From Holophagaceae bacterium (GTDB lineage: Bacteria; Acidobacteriota; Holophagae; Holophagales; Holophagaceae), in the NCBI GenBank assembly GCA_016720465.1, contig JADKKO010000001.1, positions 558,001 to 622,000 of the forward strand: DNA of 64,000 bases. Direction: 5' to 3'. The position numbers and the translations under genes were made by a program. Position 1 is the stretch's first letter. Each line of letters starts with the position of its first letter. The notes under the pieces were generated by a model that was not told where the DNA came from, did not search any database, and saw only the letters and a program-made list of their open reading frames with translations. Below, piece after piece: positions 45,994 through 54,728 of this stretch.

Positions 45994-47376
45994 ATGAAAG
46001 GAACCCCCAGTTTGTTTGGCACCATTCGGCATATTCATTTCGTTGGCATTGGCGGCATCGGCATGTCCGGCATCGCGGAAGTCCTGGCGAACCTGGGCTT
46101 CCAGGTCTCGGGCACGGACCTGAAGGAAAGCCCCGCCACCGAGCGCCTGCGTTCCCTGGGCATCGAAGTCCATCTCGGCCATGAGGCAAAACACATCGAG
46201 GGCGCGCAGGTTGTGGTGATTTCCAGCGCCGTGCGGGGGGACAACCCGGAGGTTCTGGCAGCCCAGGCCGCCAAGGTCCCGGTGATCCCGAGAGGCGAGA
46301 TGCTCGCGGAGCTCATGCGGTTGAAGCGGGGCATCGCCGTGGGCGGATCCCACGGCAAGACCACCACCACCAGCATGATCGCCCAGGTACTGAGCCAGGC
46401 GGGCCTGGATCCCACCATCGTCATCGGCGGCAAGCTCGGGATCCTGGGCTCCAACGCGAAGCTCGGGAAAGGCGACTACCTGGTGGCCGAAGCGGACGAA
46501 AGCGACGGAAGCTTTTTGATGCTGAATCCCACCCTGGCCGTCATCACCAACATCGACCGGGAACATCTGGACCACTACAAGGACATCGAGGAGATCCGCG
46601 CCGCCTTCGTGGAATTCGCCAACAGGGTGCCCTTCTACGGCTCCGTCTTCGCCTGCATGGACGATCCGAACGTGGCCCAGGTGCGGCCCTTGCTCAAACG
46701 CCAGGTGAGGACCTACGGCACGAATCCCCAGGTCGACCTGAGGGCCCATGACATCCGCCAGGATGGATTCGTCAGCGCCTTTTCCGTGACCGCCTTCGGT
46801 GAATCCATCGGCGATTTCTCCATCCAGGTGCCGGGCCACCACATGGTGCTCGATGCGCTCGCGGCCATCGGAGTGGCGCTGGAATTGGGCGTGGACCGGG
46901 AGAAAATCCGCACGAGCCTGGCCACCTTCAACGGCGCCGAAAGGCGCTTCACGAGAAAAGGAGAGAAGGATGGCGTCCTGGTGGTGGATGACTACGGCCA
47001 CCATCCCACCGAAATCGCCGCCACCCTCAAGGCCGCGCGGAAGGGGTTCCCGGAGCGCCGCATCGTCGCCGCGTTCCAGCCGCACCGGTACACCCGCACC
47101 CAGGCCCTGCTGGAGGAATTCTCCCGCGCTTTTTTCGAAGCCGATGTGGTGGTCATCACCAACATCTACGGCGCCAATGAAACCCCCATTCCAGGCCTTT
47201 CCGGGGAGAGCGTCGTGGCGGGCCTGCGGGCCCATGGCCAGCGGGAAGTCCACTCGGTCCCCAGGGTGGAGGACCTGCCGGAATTCCTGAAGAGCATCAC
47301 CAAGCCCGGGGACCTGCTGATCACCTTCGGCGCCGGAACCATCACCCATGCGGGTCCCGCCTACCTGGAACGCTAA
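45994..47376 (+). CDS. murC: UDP-N-acetylmuramate--L-alanine ligase
   Basis: A 460-residue Mur ligase that adds L-alanine to UDP-MurNAc. The N-terminal UDP-binding fold is IHFVGIGGIGMSGIAEVL; the ATP P-loop is VGGSHGKTTTTSMIA; the central motif is VAEADESDGSFLMLNP with ITNIDREHLDHY; the C-terminal domain contains DDYGHHPTEIAATL. GIGGIGMSG and the ADESDGS box separate it from MurD/E/F. The ATG at 45994 lacks a ribosome-binding site, whereas AAAGGA (45997-46002) would suit a TTG start at 46012, so the first six residues are uncertain. No other cell-wall gene is nearby. Confidence 0.95.
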   Translation: MKGTPSLFGTIRHIHFVGIGGIGMSGIAEVLANLGFQVSGTDLKESPATERLRSLGIEVHLGHEAKHIEGAQVVVISSAVRGDNPEVLAAQAAKVPVIPRGEMLAELMRLKRGIAVGGSHGKTTTTSMIAQVLSQAGLDPTIVIGGKLGILGSNAKLGKGDYLVAEADESDGSFLMLNPTLAVITNIDREHLDHYKDIEEIRAAFVEFANRVPFYGSVFACMDDPNVAQVRPLLKRQVRTYGTNPQVDLRAHDIRQDGFVSAFSVTAFGESIGDFSIQVPGHHMVLDALAAIGVALELGVDREKIRTSLATFNGAERRFTRKGEKDGVLVVDDYGHHPTEIAATLKAARKGFPERRIVAAFQPHRYTRTQALLEEFSRAFFEADVVVITNIYGANETPIPGLSGESVVAGLRAHGQREVHSVPRVEDLPEFLKSITKPGDLLITFGAGTITHAGPAYLER

Positions 47377-47394
47377 GCCCCAAAGGAACAACCC

Positions 47395-50073
47395 ATGAAG
47401 GCAATCGCACTTCCGGCGCTCATCGCCCTGCCCTTGAGTGCGCAGGTGCTGGCGCCAGGCCAGTCACCCGCCCCGGCCTGGTTTCCCGCAAAAAGCTACC
47501 GGGCTGGACTCCCGCTCCCCAATGCGGGCAAGGCCTATACCCGGCATGCGGACCTGGTGGCCTACGCGAGCGCCCTCGCGGCCGCGGCACCGGACCGCGT
47601 GAGGCTGTCCACGCTGGGCCTCACCGAAGAAGGCCGCCCGCAGCCCTTCCTGATCATCAGCAGCCCCGGGAACATCGCGAAACTGGAGCAGTTGAGGGCC
47701 GAAAACGCGAAGCTCTCGGACCCCCGGACCTGCTCGGAACTGGAAGCGGAACAGATCGTCCGGGCCAATCCGGTTTTTGTGTGGCTCGGCTACAGCATCC
47801 ATGGTGCCGAACCCAGCGGCAGCGAGGCTTCGCTCGCGGTGGCCTACCATTATGCGGCCGCGCTGGACGCCGAAACCCTGAAGCAGTTGGACCGGGTGGT
47901 GCTGCTGCTCGACCTGACCCAGAATCCCGATGGCCGGGAACGGGCCATCCAGTCGGTCTCGGAGGTCCTGCAAGGGGCCAACCCCTCGGATCCGCAGGAT
48001 GCGCAGAACACCAGCCGCTGGCCCGGCGGGCGCTACAACCACCGCCTTTTCGATCTCAACCGCGATTGGGCCTGGCAGACCCAGGGCGAGAGCCGCGCCA
48101 AAGCGGCGGCGTACCTGCGATGGAACCCCCAGGTGCTGGCGGACCACCACGAGATGTCCGCGGAAAGCAGCTACTACTTTCCGCCGACCATGCAGCCGGT
48201 CCACGACGCCATCCCGACACCGATCTCGGGATACTGGCAGCAGACCTTTGGAAAGGGCGTGGCCAGGGCCTTCGATGCCAACGAATTCAATTTCTTCAGC
48301 AAGGATATTTTCGATCTCTTCTATCCCAGCTACGGCGACAGCTGGCCCAGTCTCCACGGCGCCGTCGGCATGACCTTCGAGATGGCGGGCCAGGTGGGCC
48401 TGGCCTATCGCCGCCGGGATGGAGAAACCCTGACTCTGGAAAAGCGGGTCCAGCGCCACTTCACCGCGAGCCTGGCAACGGTGCGGACTGCCTCCGAGAA
48501 CCACGAGGCCCTGCTCATGGATTTTCAGAAGGTCCGCCGGGAACGGTCGAGCCTGGGGGAGCGCGCGGGTGCCTTCTTCATCGCCGAGGGACCGGATCCA
48601 GGGCGTTCCAGAGCCATGGTGGAGCTGTTGCGCCGCAATGGCATCGAGGTGCAGCGCCTGACCGAAGGGCTCGGCACCGCCAATCTCGATCCCATCGGCG
48701 TGGGAATCCTGCCGGCCACGGTGAAACCCGGGAGCTACCTGGTTCCGCTGGACCAGCCCCTGGGCGCCCTGGCCGAGGCGCTCCTCCAGAAGGAAGCGAA
48801 AATGGGACCCAAGCCCAGTTACGATGTCACGGGCTGGAGCCTTCCCCTGAGCTTCAACGTGCCGGCATGGCACGCCAAGACCAGGCCCAAGGTGGGTGTC
48901 GAGCCGCTAGGCGGAACAAGCGAGGCCAGCGTCCCCGAAGCCCGTTCCGCGTATATCCTGCCGGCCGGGTTCGAGGGCCGGGAACGCACGCTCGCGGCCC
49001 TGCTCAATGAAGGCTTCAGAGGAACCGTAGCCACCGAACCGTTTGGAATGCAGCACCAGCGCTTCGAGCCAGGCGCGGTGGTGTTTCCCTTGCGCTTGAA
49101 TGATGGCGCCAAACTGCTGGCCCGGGTCCGGGAGCTCGCCTCGCAGAACCGCCACCCGGTCCTGACGGCCGATACGGCCCTTTCGGATTCGGGGCCGGAC
49201 CTGGGTTCGGACCGCGTCCACATCCTGGCCGTGCCCAAGGTGGCCGTCCTGGTGGACCGCCCTGCGGACCCGACGGCCCTGGGCGCGGTGATGCACACCC
49301 TGCGGGAAACCGGCATCGCGTTCGCGCAGGTGCGCGCCGAGCGCATCGACGGCGCCAAGCTCCACCGCTACACTCACATCATCCTGGTCGACGACAATTC
49401 CGCGGGCAAAGGCTGGCAGCGGGTCCTGGGCGATGGAGGAGCTACCAAGCTCAAGGCCTGGGCCTCCGATGGCGGCGTGCTGCTGGGCCTGCAGGGCGGC
49501 GCCATCTACGCGAGTCGCGCGGGCCTGGCGGATGCCGGTTTCCAGTTCCTTTCGAAGAAGGCCGAGGAGGCCCGGCTGAAGGAAAAGGACCCCAAGCGCG
49601 AGGCGCCGAAACCCGATGCCGCGGACCTAATCCAGCCCTGGGCCGGCCGTGAGCAGCGGGATTTGCAGGAGACCATCCCCGGGGCGCTGCTGCGCGTGAA
49701 AGTGGACCTGGGCCACCCCCTGGCCTGGGGTCTGCACACCCCCGATGCGGCCGTGTTGAACACCAGCGACAGCATCCTGGAATTGAGTCCCGGCGGAGAG
49801 AATCCCATCTACTATCCGGGCAATCCGAAGAAGGACCCGAAGGACGCGAAAAACACGGTCGAAGGCGAACCCTTGAAAGTCTCCGGCCTGCTGCCCAAGG
49901 CCCTGGAACCGAGGCTGCGGCTGACTTCGTACGCCCTCCGGGAGCACCGCGGAGCCGGGGCCGTGATCCTGTTCGCGGGCGATCCGGTGTTCCGCGGCAT
50001 GAGCGCCTTCACGACCCGCGCCTTCCTCAACGCGATCTTCTTCGGCGCCTACCGGGCCAGCTACGAAGACTGA
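47395..50073 (+). CDS. M14 family zinc carboxypeptidase, secreted
   Basis: 892 residues with a short signal peptide (MKAIALPALIALPLSAQV). The M14 carboxypeptidase domain occupies ~30-380. Zinc ligands fit IHGAEPSGSEA (HxxE) and LADHHEMSAES; NPDGRERA is the substrate-recognition segment; the general base is likely the Glu in VGMTFEMAGQVG. The C-terminal ~450 residues form an additional domain of unknown function. It starts 19 bases after murC. Confidence 0.87.
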   Translation: MKAIALPALIALPLSAQVLAPGQSPAPAWFPAKSYRAGLPLPNAGKAYTRHADLVAYASALAAAAPDRVRLSTLGLTEEGRPQPFLIISSPGNIAKLEQLRAENAKLSDPRTCSELEAEQIVRANPVFVWLGYSIHGAEPSGSEASLAVAYHYAAALDAETLKQLDRVVLLLDLTQNPDGRERAIQSVSEVLQGANPSDPQDAQNTSRWPGGRYNHRLFDLNRDWAWQTQGESRAKAAAYLRWNPQVLADHHEMSAESSYYFPPTMQPVHDAIPTPISGYWQQTFGKGVARAFDANEFNFFSKDIFDLFYPSYGDSWPSLHGAVGMTFEMAGQVGLAYRRRDGETLTLEKRVQRHFTASLATVRTASENHEALLMDFQKVRRERSSLGERAGAFFIAEGPDPGRSRAMVELLRRNGIEVQRLTEGLGTANLDPIGVGILPATVKPGSYLVPLDQPLGALAEALLQKEAKMGPKPSYDVTGWSLPLSFNVPAWHAKTRPKVGVEPLGGTSEASVPEARSAYILPAGFEGRERTLAALLNEGFRGTVATEPFGMQHQRFEPGAVVFPLRLNDGAKLLARVRELASQNRHPVLTADTALSDSGPDLGSDRVHILAVPKVAVLVDRPADPTALGAVMHTLRETGIAFAQVRAERIDGAKLHRYTHIILVDDNSAGKGWQRVLGDGGATKLKAWASDGGVLLGLQGGAIYASRAGLADAGFQFLSKKAEEARLKEKDPKREAPKPDAADLIQPWAGREQRDLQETIPGALLRVKVDLGHPLAWGLHTPDAAVLNTSDSILELSPGGENPIYYPGNPKKDPKDAKNTVEGEPLKVSGLLPKALEPRLRLTSYALREHRGAGAVILFAGDPVFRGMSAFTTRAFLNAIFFGAYRASYED

Positions 50074-50141
50074 TCCTCACCGGCCGCGCGGACAAGGCCC
50101 CGATGTCCGTTTATGCTGGAAGAACCCATATCGAGGAATCC

Positions 50142-50801
50142 ATGGCCCTTACCCGCGACCAGCTCGTCCGCCGCGCAGCCCTTGAACTGCAGGACGGATT
50201 CTATGTGAACCTTGGCATCGGTATCCCCACCCTAGTTGCGGGGGCCATCCCCGAAGGCATGGAGGTCATCCTGCAAAGCGAAAACGGGTTGCTAGGCATG
50301 GGTCCCTTCCCTACTCCGGATGAAGTGGATGCGGACCTCATCAACGCGGGCAAGCAGACCGTGACAACCGCCCCGGGCGCGTGTTTCTTCTCCAGCGCCG
50401 ACAGCTTCGCCATGATCCGCGGCGGCAAGATCGACTTGAGCATCCTGGGGGCCATGCAGGTGGACATCGAAGGCAACCTGGCCAACTGGATGATCCCGGG
50501 AAAAATGATCAAGGGCATGGGCGGCGCCATGGATCTCGTGGCCGCGGCCAAGCGCGTGGTAGTGGTGATGGACCACACCAACAAGAACGGCGAGTTCAAG
50601 ATCCTGCGGAAATGCAGCCTCCCGCTCACGGGCACGCGCTGCGTGCACCGCATCATCACCGAACTGGCGGTCATCGACGTGGTGCCGGGTCGCGAAGGCC
50701 TGCGCCTGGTGGAAGTCGCCCCCGGCGTGACGAAGGAAGAAGTGCAGGCCAGGACCGAACCGCCCCTGGTGATGATCGATGTCCGCGAGATGGAGGTTTG
50801 A
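50142..50801 (+). CDS. scoB: 3-oxoacid CoA-transferase subunit B
   Basis: 219 residues from ATG 50142 (MALTRDQLVRRAALELQDGFYVNLGIGIPT), preceded by GAGGAA. This is the beta subunit of a class I CoA transferase such as succinyl-CoA:3-ketoacid CoA transferase. The catalytic Glu lies in LQSENGLLGMGP. GAMQVDIEGNLANWMIPGKMIKGMGGAMDLV and FKILRKCSLPLTGTRCVHRIITELAV are family landmarks. The A subunit is normally directly upstream, but here an M14 peptidase is, so the partner must be elsewhere. Confidence 0.93.
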   Translation: MALTRDQLVRRAALELQDGFYVNLGIGIPTLVAGAIPEGMEVILQSENGLLGMGPFPTPDEVDADLINAGKQTVTTAPGACFFSSADSFAMIRGGKIDLSILGAMQVDIEGNLANWMIPGKMIKGMGGAMDLVAAAKRVVVVMDHTNKNGEFKILRKCSLPLTGTRCVHRIITELAVIDVVPGREGLRLVEVAPGVTKEEVQARTEPPLVMIDVREMEV

Positions 50802-50805
50802 ACCC

Positions 50806-51240
50806 ATGAAAATCCCAGTCGTGCTATTCCTGGCGCTCCCCTTGATGGCCTGCGGCGGTGGAGAGCTCGCTCCCCACGCGCACAAGGGCCGCGCGACCCT
50901 TGGCCGCCTTCAAAGCGACCATGCGACGGCCGCCAAACCAGCCTTCAAACCGACCCTCGCCCTCAGCCCCAAAACCGTGGCCCTGGCGCCAGGCGCAACC
51001 CAGAGCTTCAGCGCCCAGATCAACTACGAGCCCGATGGCCCCCGGTTCCCGCGCCAGCCCGTGAGCTGGAGCGTGGTGGAGGCCGGTGGAGGCGAAATCA
51101 CCCGGACGGGTCTCTATACCGCTCCCGCCGCCGCCGGCACCTATCACGTGAGGGCCGAGCGGGAGGACCACCCGGGGGTTTCGGATACGGCGACGGTGAC
51201 GGTGGCCGCGAAGGGCGAGCCGGGCTCGCCAAAGCAGTGA
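50806..51240 (+). CDS. Small lipoprotein with Ig-like domain
   Basis: 144 residues. The lipoprotein signal is MKIPVVLFLALPLMACGGG, with lipobox LMAC. The mature part has one beta-sandwich module of the bacterial Ig-like type (LALSPKTVALAPGATQSFSAQINYE ... PVSWSVVEAGGGEITRTGLYTAPAAAGTYHVRAERED). Such domains occur in surface and adhesion-related proteins. It starts 4 bases after scoB and ends 6 bases before pyrD. Confidence 0.78.
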   Translation: MKIPVVLFLALPLMACGGGELAPHAHKGRATLGRLQSDHATAAKPAFKPTLALSPKTVALAPGATQSFSAQINYEPDGPRFPRQPVSWSVVEAGGGEITRTGLYTAPAAAGTYHVRAEREDHPGVSDTATVTVAAKGEPGSPKQ

Positions 51241-51246
51241 AGCCTG

Positions 51247-52281
51247 ATGCCCAACCTCTACCGCCTCATCCGCCCGCTGCTCTTCTGCCTCGACCCTGAG
51301 CGGGCGCATGATCTGGCCTTCTGGGCCGGAGGCCTGGCCCAGCGGTTGCCGCTGCCCGAACCCAGGCTGGCCCCGGCCCTGGCGGTGGATGCCTTCGGCC
51401 TCGGTTTTCCCTCGCCCCTGGGACTGGCGGCGGGTCTCGACAAAGGGGCAGAGCTGTTGCCGTTCTGGAAGTCCCTGGGGTTCGGCCATGTGGAAATCGG
51501 CACCGTCACCCCCTTGCCCCAACCTGGAAATCCGCGTCCACGCCTGTTCCGCCTGCCCAAGGAAGGAATCATCCTGAATCGGATGGGGTTCAACAGCGAG
51601 GGCGCCGAGGCCGTGGCGGCCCGGCTGAAGCGGCGTCCGTCGGGCCTCATCATCGGCGGCAACCTGGGCAAGAATAAGGCCACGCCCGAAGAAAATGCCC
51701 TCGCGGATTACGCCGCCGCCTACCGCCTGATCGCGCCCCAGGTGGATTACATCGCGCTCAACGTGAGCAGTCCGAACACACCGGGATTGCGGAACCTCCA
51801 GGCGCCCGCGGCCCTGGAGCCCCTGCTTTGCGGCATGCTTGCACTGCGGAAGGAGATGGGCCTGGAAGCCCAGCCCTTGCTGCTGAAGCTGGCCCCGGAC
51901 CTGGCCTTCGAGGATCTCGACGGCATTGTGGAAGTCTCTGTTTCCTCCGGGATTTCGGGCCTCATCGCCACCAATACCACCCTGGACCGGAGCATCGTGG
52001 ATCCGGCGAACCGGAGCAAGGTCGAGGCCTGGGGACCGGGTGGACTGTCCGGCCGGGGACTGGCCGCCAAAGCCAGGGCAGTGCGGCTGCGGTTGCTGGG
52101 AGCCCTGAAGGGCCGACTGCCCCTGGTGGCCTGCGGCGGCATTGGCTCGGCCGATGATGTGGCCGAGGCCCTGAAAGATGGCGCGATCCTGGCCCAGATC
52201 TATACCGCCTTGATCTTTGAAGGACCGGGCCTGGTGGAGCGCATCCACCGGGAATTGCCCAGGCGTTTAGCGGAGGCCTAA
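51247..52281 (+). CDS. pyrD: Dihydroorotate dehydrogenase (quinone), class 2
   Basis: 344 residues. It oxidises dihydroorotate to orotate in pyrimidine synthesis and passes electrons to quinone. The N-terminal helical membrane-binding segment (MPNLYRLIRPLLFCLDPERAHDLAF) marks class 2. GLAAGLDKGAELL, EIGTVTPLPQPGNPRPRLFRLPKEGIILNRMGFNS and the catalytic serine region NVSSPNTPGLR are intact. The end ALIFEGPGLVERIHREL is canonical. Its 3' end overlaps that of the convergent tetR gene by 4 bases. Confidence 0.95.
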   Translation: MPNLYRLIRPLLFCLDPERAHDLAFWAGGLAQRLPLPEPRLAPALAVDAFGLGFPSPLGLAAGLDKGAELLPFWKSLGFGHVEIGTVTPLPQPGNPRPRLFRLPKEGIILNRMGFNSEGAEAVAARLKRRPSGLIIGGNLGKNKATPEENALADYAAAYRLIAPQVDYIALNVSSPNTPGLRNLQAPAALEPLLCGMLALRKEMGLEAQPLLLKLAPDLAFEDLDGIVEVSVSSGISGLIATNTTLDRSIVDPANRSKVEAWGPGGLSGRGLAAKARAVRLRLLGALKGRLPLVACGGIGSADDVAEALKDGAILAQIYTALIFEGPGLVERIHRELPRRLAEA

Positions 52282-52979
52282 GCTTGAAGGTCAGGTGGTT
52301 CCTCAAAAAGGCCCCGTTGGGGTTCAAAGATCCTCGGTTGATCAAGCCCCCGTACCAACGCAGCCAAGGTTCGTTGAAAAAAAGGCCGGAACTGCATATC
52401 GAAAACATACAACCCAGGCGTTTGCAATAGTTCCTTGACCATTGGCGTCGGATCGCACATCTGCCACACGCCCAGGATCAGCCCATGGATCTGGAACACC
52501 AGTTCCAATCCCTGGCCCGGTCCGAGAAAGGGCAGACGATGCTCCAGATTCCGTGCGGAGCGGGCGGCGCGGACAGCCAGGAATTCCTTGAATCTCAGCA
52601 GGGCCAGGCGGTCCACGTTGTGCTCCAGGACGGTATGGAGAATGCTCAACAGCCCCGGCAGGTGGGGACAGGAGTCCAGCGCTTCCACCACCAAGGCCGA
52701 TAAGGATTGGGGGCTCAGGGGAGTTTTGGAATACCCCAACGCTTCGTCCAGAGCCTCGTAGAACGTCAACAGCCCCTCTTCGGCAAGCGTCAGGAAGAGT
52801 TTTTCTTTTGTATTAAAATAAATAAAGATAGTTCCCTTGCTCAATCGACTTTTTCGAGCGATTTCCGCCATGGTGATGGCCTGGAAGCTGGCGGTCTTGA
52901 ACAGTTCCAAGGCGACCGCCAGGATCTCATGCCGCCGTTCTTCCTTCTCGTGAACCTGCCTTGCCCGCCGCTGTCCCAT
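52278..52979 (-). CDS. TetR family transcriptional regulator
   Basis: A 233-residue repressor-type regulator. The N-terminal helix-turn-helix is ILAVALELFKTASFQAITMAEIARKSRLSKGTIFIYFNTKEKLFLTLAEE (~20-68). The C-terminal ligand and dimerisation domain is not informative. Two palindromes in the ~60 bases upstream share the core T(G/A)ACC-NNN-GGT(C/T)A and are probable autoregulatory operators. No adjacent target gene is divergent from it, so the regulon is unknown. Confidence 0.9.
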   Translation of the reverse strand: MGQRRARQVHEKEERRHEILAVALELFKTASFQAITMAEIARKSRLSKGTIFIYFNTKEKLFLTLAEEGLLTFYEALDEALGYSKTPLSPQSLSALVVEALDSCPHLPGLLSILHTVLEHNVDRLALLRFKEFLAVRAARSARNLEHRLPFLGPGQGLELVFQIHGLILGVWQMCDPTPMVKELLQTPGLYVFDMQFRPFFQRTLAALVRGLDQPRIFEPQRGLFEEPPDLQA

Positions 52980-53003
52980 GGCGCTATCCCATGCAATATA
53001 TTA

Positions 53004-53043
53004 ATGACCAACGGTCATCAATATAAATAACCATTGGTTATTT
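53004..53043. promoter_or_regulatory. Paired palindromic operators upstream of the TetR gene
   Basis: ATGACC-AAC-GGTCAT (53004-53018) and AAATAACC-ATT-GGTTATTT (53025-53043) are perfect inverted repeats with three-base centres. Their centres are 23 bases apart and both keep the core TnACC-NNN-GGTnA. They begin 25 bases before the regulator's start codon. The surroundings are markedly AT-rich for this genome, as expected of a promoter. Confidence 0.65.
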
Positions 53044-53094
53044 GTCAATTAGACCATGCCATCACCTTGAAAATCATAGACTTCCCAAATGGTG

Positions 53095-53490
53095 CTAGTT
53101 CGTATCGCCATCCACGTAGACCCAGGCGCCCGCCTCCCGGGTGAACCGGCTCAACTCAATGTGAAGCTGGCGCTTGCCTTGGACTTGAAGGCTGGCGTGG
53201 AACTTCACGGTGCCGGTTTCATCCCCCGGCCCCCCCTGCTCGGTCGATACGATCTTCAGCGAAACGCACCTGATCGTGCGGCAGTACTGGGCCAGTTCGC
53301 TGCGGTCGAGTTTGGCCCGCTCGGCTTCCGAGGTGGTCTTCATCAAGTAGTCCACCTTGGCCAGGGCGTAGGCGGAGAAGCGGCTCCGCATGAGCTGGGC
53401 CGCGGTTTCCACGGCCTTCTTCCCTTCGATGAAGGGTTGGCAGCACCGGTCGTAGGTGAGTTTGGAGGTGCAGGGACAGGGTCTCGACAT
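53095..53490 (-). CDS. YchJ family SEC-C motif protein
   Basis: A 131-residue protein of the UPF0225/YchJ family. The N-terminal SEC-C zinc-binding motif is CPCTSKLTYDRCCQPFI. The C-terminal NTF2-like domain (SRFSAYALAKVDYLMKTT ... FHASLQVQGKRQLHIELSRFTREAGAWVYVDG) matches the family. Function is unknown. A TA-flanked inverted-repeat element ends 6 bases before its start codon; the SD-like AGAGG used by this gene lies inside the element's terminal repeat. Confidence 0.88.
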   Translation of the reverse strand: MSRPCPCTSKLTYDRCCQPFIEGKKAVETAAQLMRSRFSAYALAKVDYLMKTTSEAERAKLDRSELAQYCRTIRCVSLKIVSTEQGGPGDETGTVKFHASLQVQGKRQLHIELSRFTREAGAWVYVDGDTN

Positions 53491-53495
53491 GCTTA

Positions 53496-53917
53496 GAGCC
53501 TCTTTCAGAATGAGACGGGGCCGCGACGGAGGTCAGCCGCGATGCAGCGCAAGGAAGGGGCCGCAGCGGCGTATAGATCATACGCTCAAGGCCCGTGACG
53601 CCGCGATGTCCAGGCCCTGAGAGCCCGCAAGGGCGGGCGGGACGCACCGTGTTCCGCTGGGCGTGGATGCTGGCCCCGTCCCTCCCATGTATCGAAGGCC
53701 GCACCGCGGCCTTCTCCCGCGGCAAAGCCGCGGACACGGGCCCCTGGCTGGGGCGGCGGGCTTCGCGGGGCTGCGTTACCCTCCCGTGGCGTATGGTCGA
53801 TACGCCGTGGTCGGCTGCCTTCTTGGTATCGGCTCCGCCGATACGCAAGACAAACTGATATCTGCCCCGCTCGCCCGGCGCTCCCAGCGCGGCCACGCCT
53901 CATTCTGAAACAGGCTC
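53496..53917. mobile_element. MITE-like element with TA target duplication
   Basis: A 422-base segment bounded by near-perfect inverted repeats. GAGCCTCTTTCAGAATGAG (53496-53514) pairs with CTCATTCTGAAACAGGCTC (53899-53917) with one mismatch, and the match extends outward through TA on each side (53494-53495 and 53918-53919). TA duplication is typical of the IS630/mariner group. There is no transposase frame. The interior contains further short palindromes such as GCGTATGGTCGATACGC and GGTATCGGCTCCGCCGATAC. It lies between the ychJ-like gene and the gene ending at 53936, and almost fills that 445-base gap. Confidence 0.75.
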
Positions 53918-53935
53918 TAAGATTCTAGCTGTCTT

Positions 53936-54553
53936 TCAGGCCTGCCAGCTCAAGCGGTAGATGTGGCGGCAGGACTCGGGCCCCGCATCCATCGGCTCCT
54001 GATACTCGACCTGCACGCCCTGGGCCCCGGTGAGTTCCAACGCCCTCTGGGTCCAACTGGTGAGCCCTGGCGAATACCATTCGGGAAAGAACCCATCGGC
54101 CCACACGCTGATTTGCGCATGCCCGGGACCCGATTCGTCCACCACCACGCACCCGCCCTTGGTGTAGTGGGCGAAAAACCTGGGGATGCTGGCCAGGAGA
54201 AACCCTGGGGTCATCATTTTCAACATCCAACGGTGCAAGGTGGTGAATTCTTCCTGGGCCGCGGCCTGGCCCGCCTTGCCGGCATCATGGCGTCCCGACC
54301 AGAGGATGTAAGCCTGGCTCAATTCAGTGAAGTGGCGTTCCTGGACCCAGTCATAGAGGCCCAGGGGCTTTTCGAACTGCGCCCGGCAGGGTCCGGAAAC
54401 CCGCGCCAGCAGCGCCTTCCAGGCCTCCTCGCCGCCGTGCCGCAGCACCACCTTCCGGATCTGCACGATGTTCGGGCCCCGCACCTCGGTGACCCTGGCG
54501 CTCTCCTGGCCGGATTCAGGAATCGGTTTCGGGTTCAGCGTCGCGGTATCCAT
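53936..54553 (-). CDS. Unknown protein, paralogue of the 55432-56064 product
   Basis: A 205-residue soluble protein starting at ATG 54553. The conserved pattern VRGPNIVQIRKVVLRHGGEEAWKALLARV, FTTLHRWMLKMMTPGFLLASIPRFFAHYTKGG and ALELTGAQGVQVEYQEP is shared at matching positions with the product of 55432-56064. It is reminiscent of heme-NO-binding or DUF2378-type proteins of sensory regions, but no conserved ligand proves that. The two paralogues bracket the phosphoribosyltransferase gene. A hairpin (54573-54593) lies in its leader. Confidence 0.72.
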   Translation of the reverse strand: MDTATLNPKPIPESGQESARVTEVRGPNIVQIRKVVLRHGGEEAWKALLARVSGPCRAQFEKPLGLYDWVQERHFTELSQAYILWSGRHDAGKAGQAAAQEEFTTLHRWMLKMMTPGFLLASIPRFFAHYTKGGCVVVDESGPGHAQISVWADGFFPEWYSPGLTSWTQRALELTGAQGVQVEYQEPMDAGPESCRHIYRLSWQA

Positions 54554-54572
54554 GAGCCCCCCCTCGATCGGG

Positions 54573-54593
54573 GTTGCCCCAAGATGGGGCAAC
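54573..54593 (-). promoter_or_regulatory. Leader hairpin upstream of the 53936-54553 gene
   Basis: GTTGCCCC (54573-54580) and GGGGCAAC (54586-54593) form a perfect 8-bp stem with a 5-base loop. It sits about 20 bases before the start codon on the minus strand. It could be an operator or a structured leader; there is no T-run, so it is not a simple terminator. Confidence 0.4.
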
Positions 54594-54728
54594 AAAGGAA
54601 AAATGCTCTTGAATGTTTAAACATGCAGGCAATTTTGTCCTAGCCGCGCGATCGGAATACCCAAGCAGAACCCGTGCTGCCAAGCCGTAGTTGACGTAGT
54701 TTGGGGTGTTGCCGAGCGGGTGCACTCC

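Noticed and set aside
53219..53896. Minus-strand frame of 225 codons spanning the inverted-repeat element
   Set aside because: It crosses the element and overlaps the ychJ-like gene in another frame; the translation is repetitive and shows no transposase motif.
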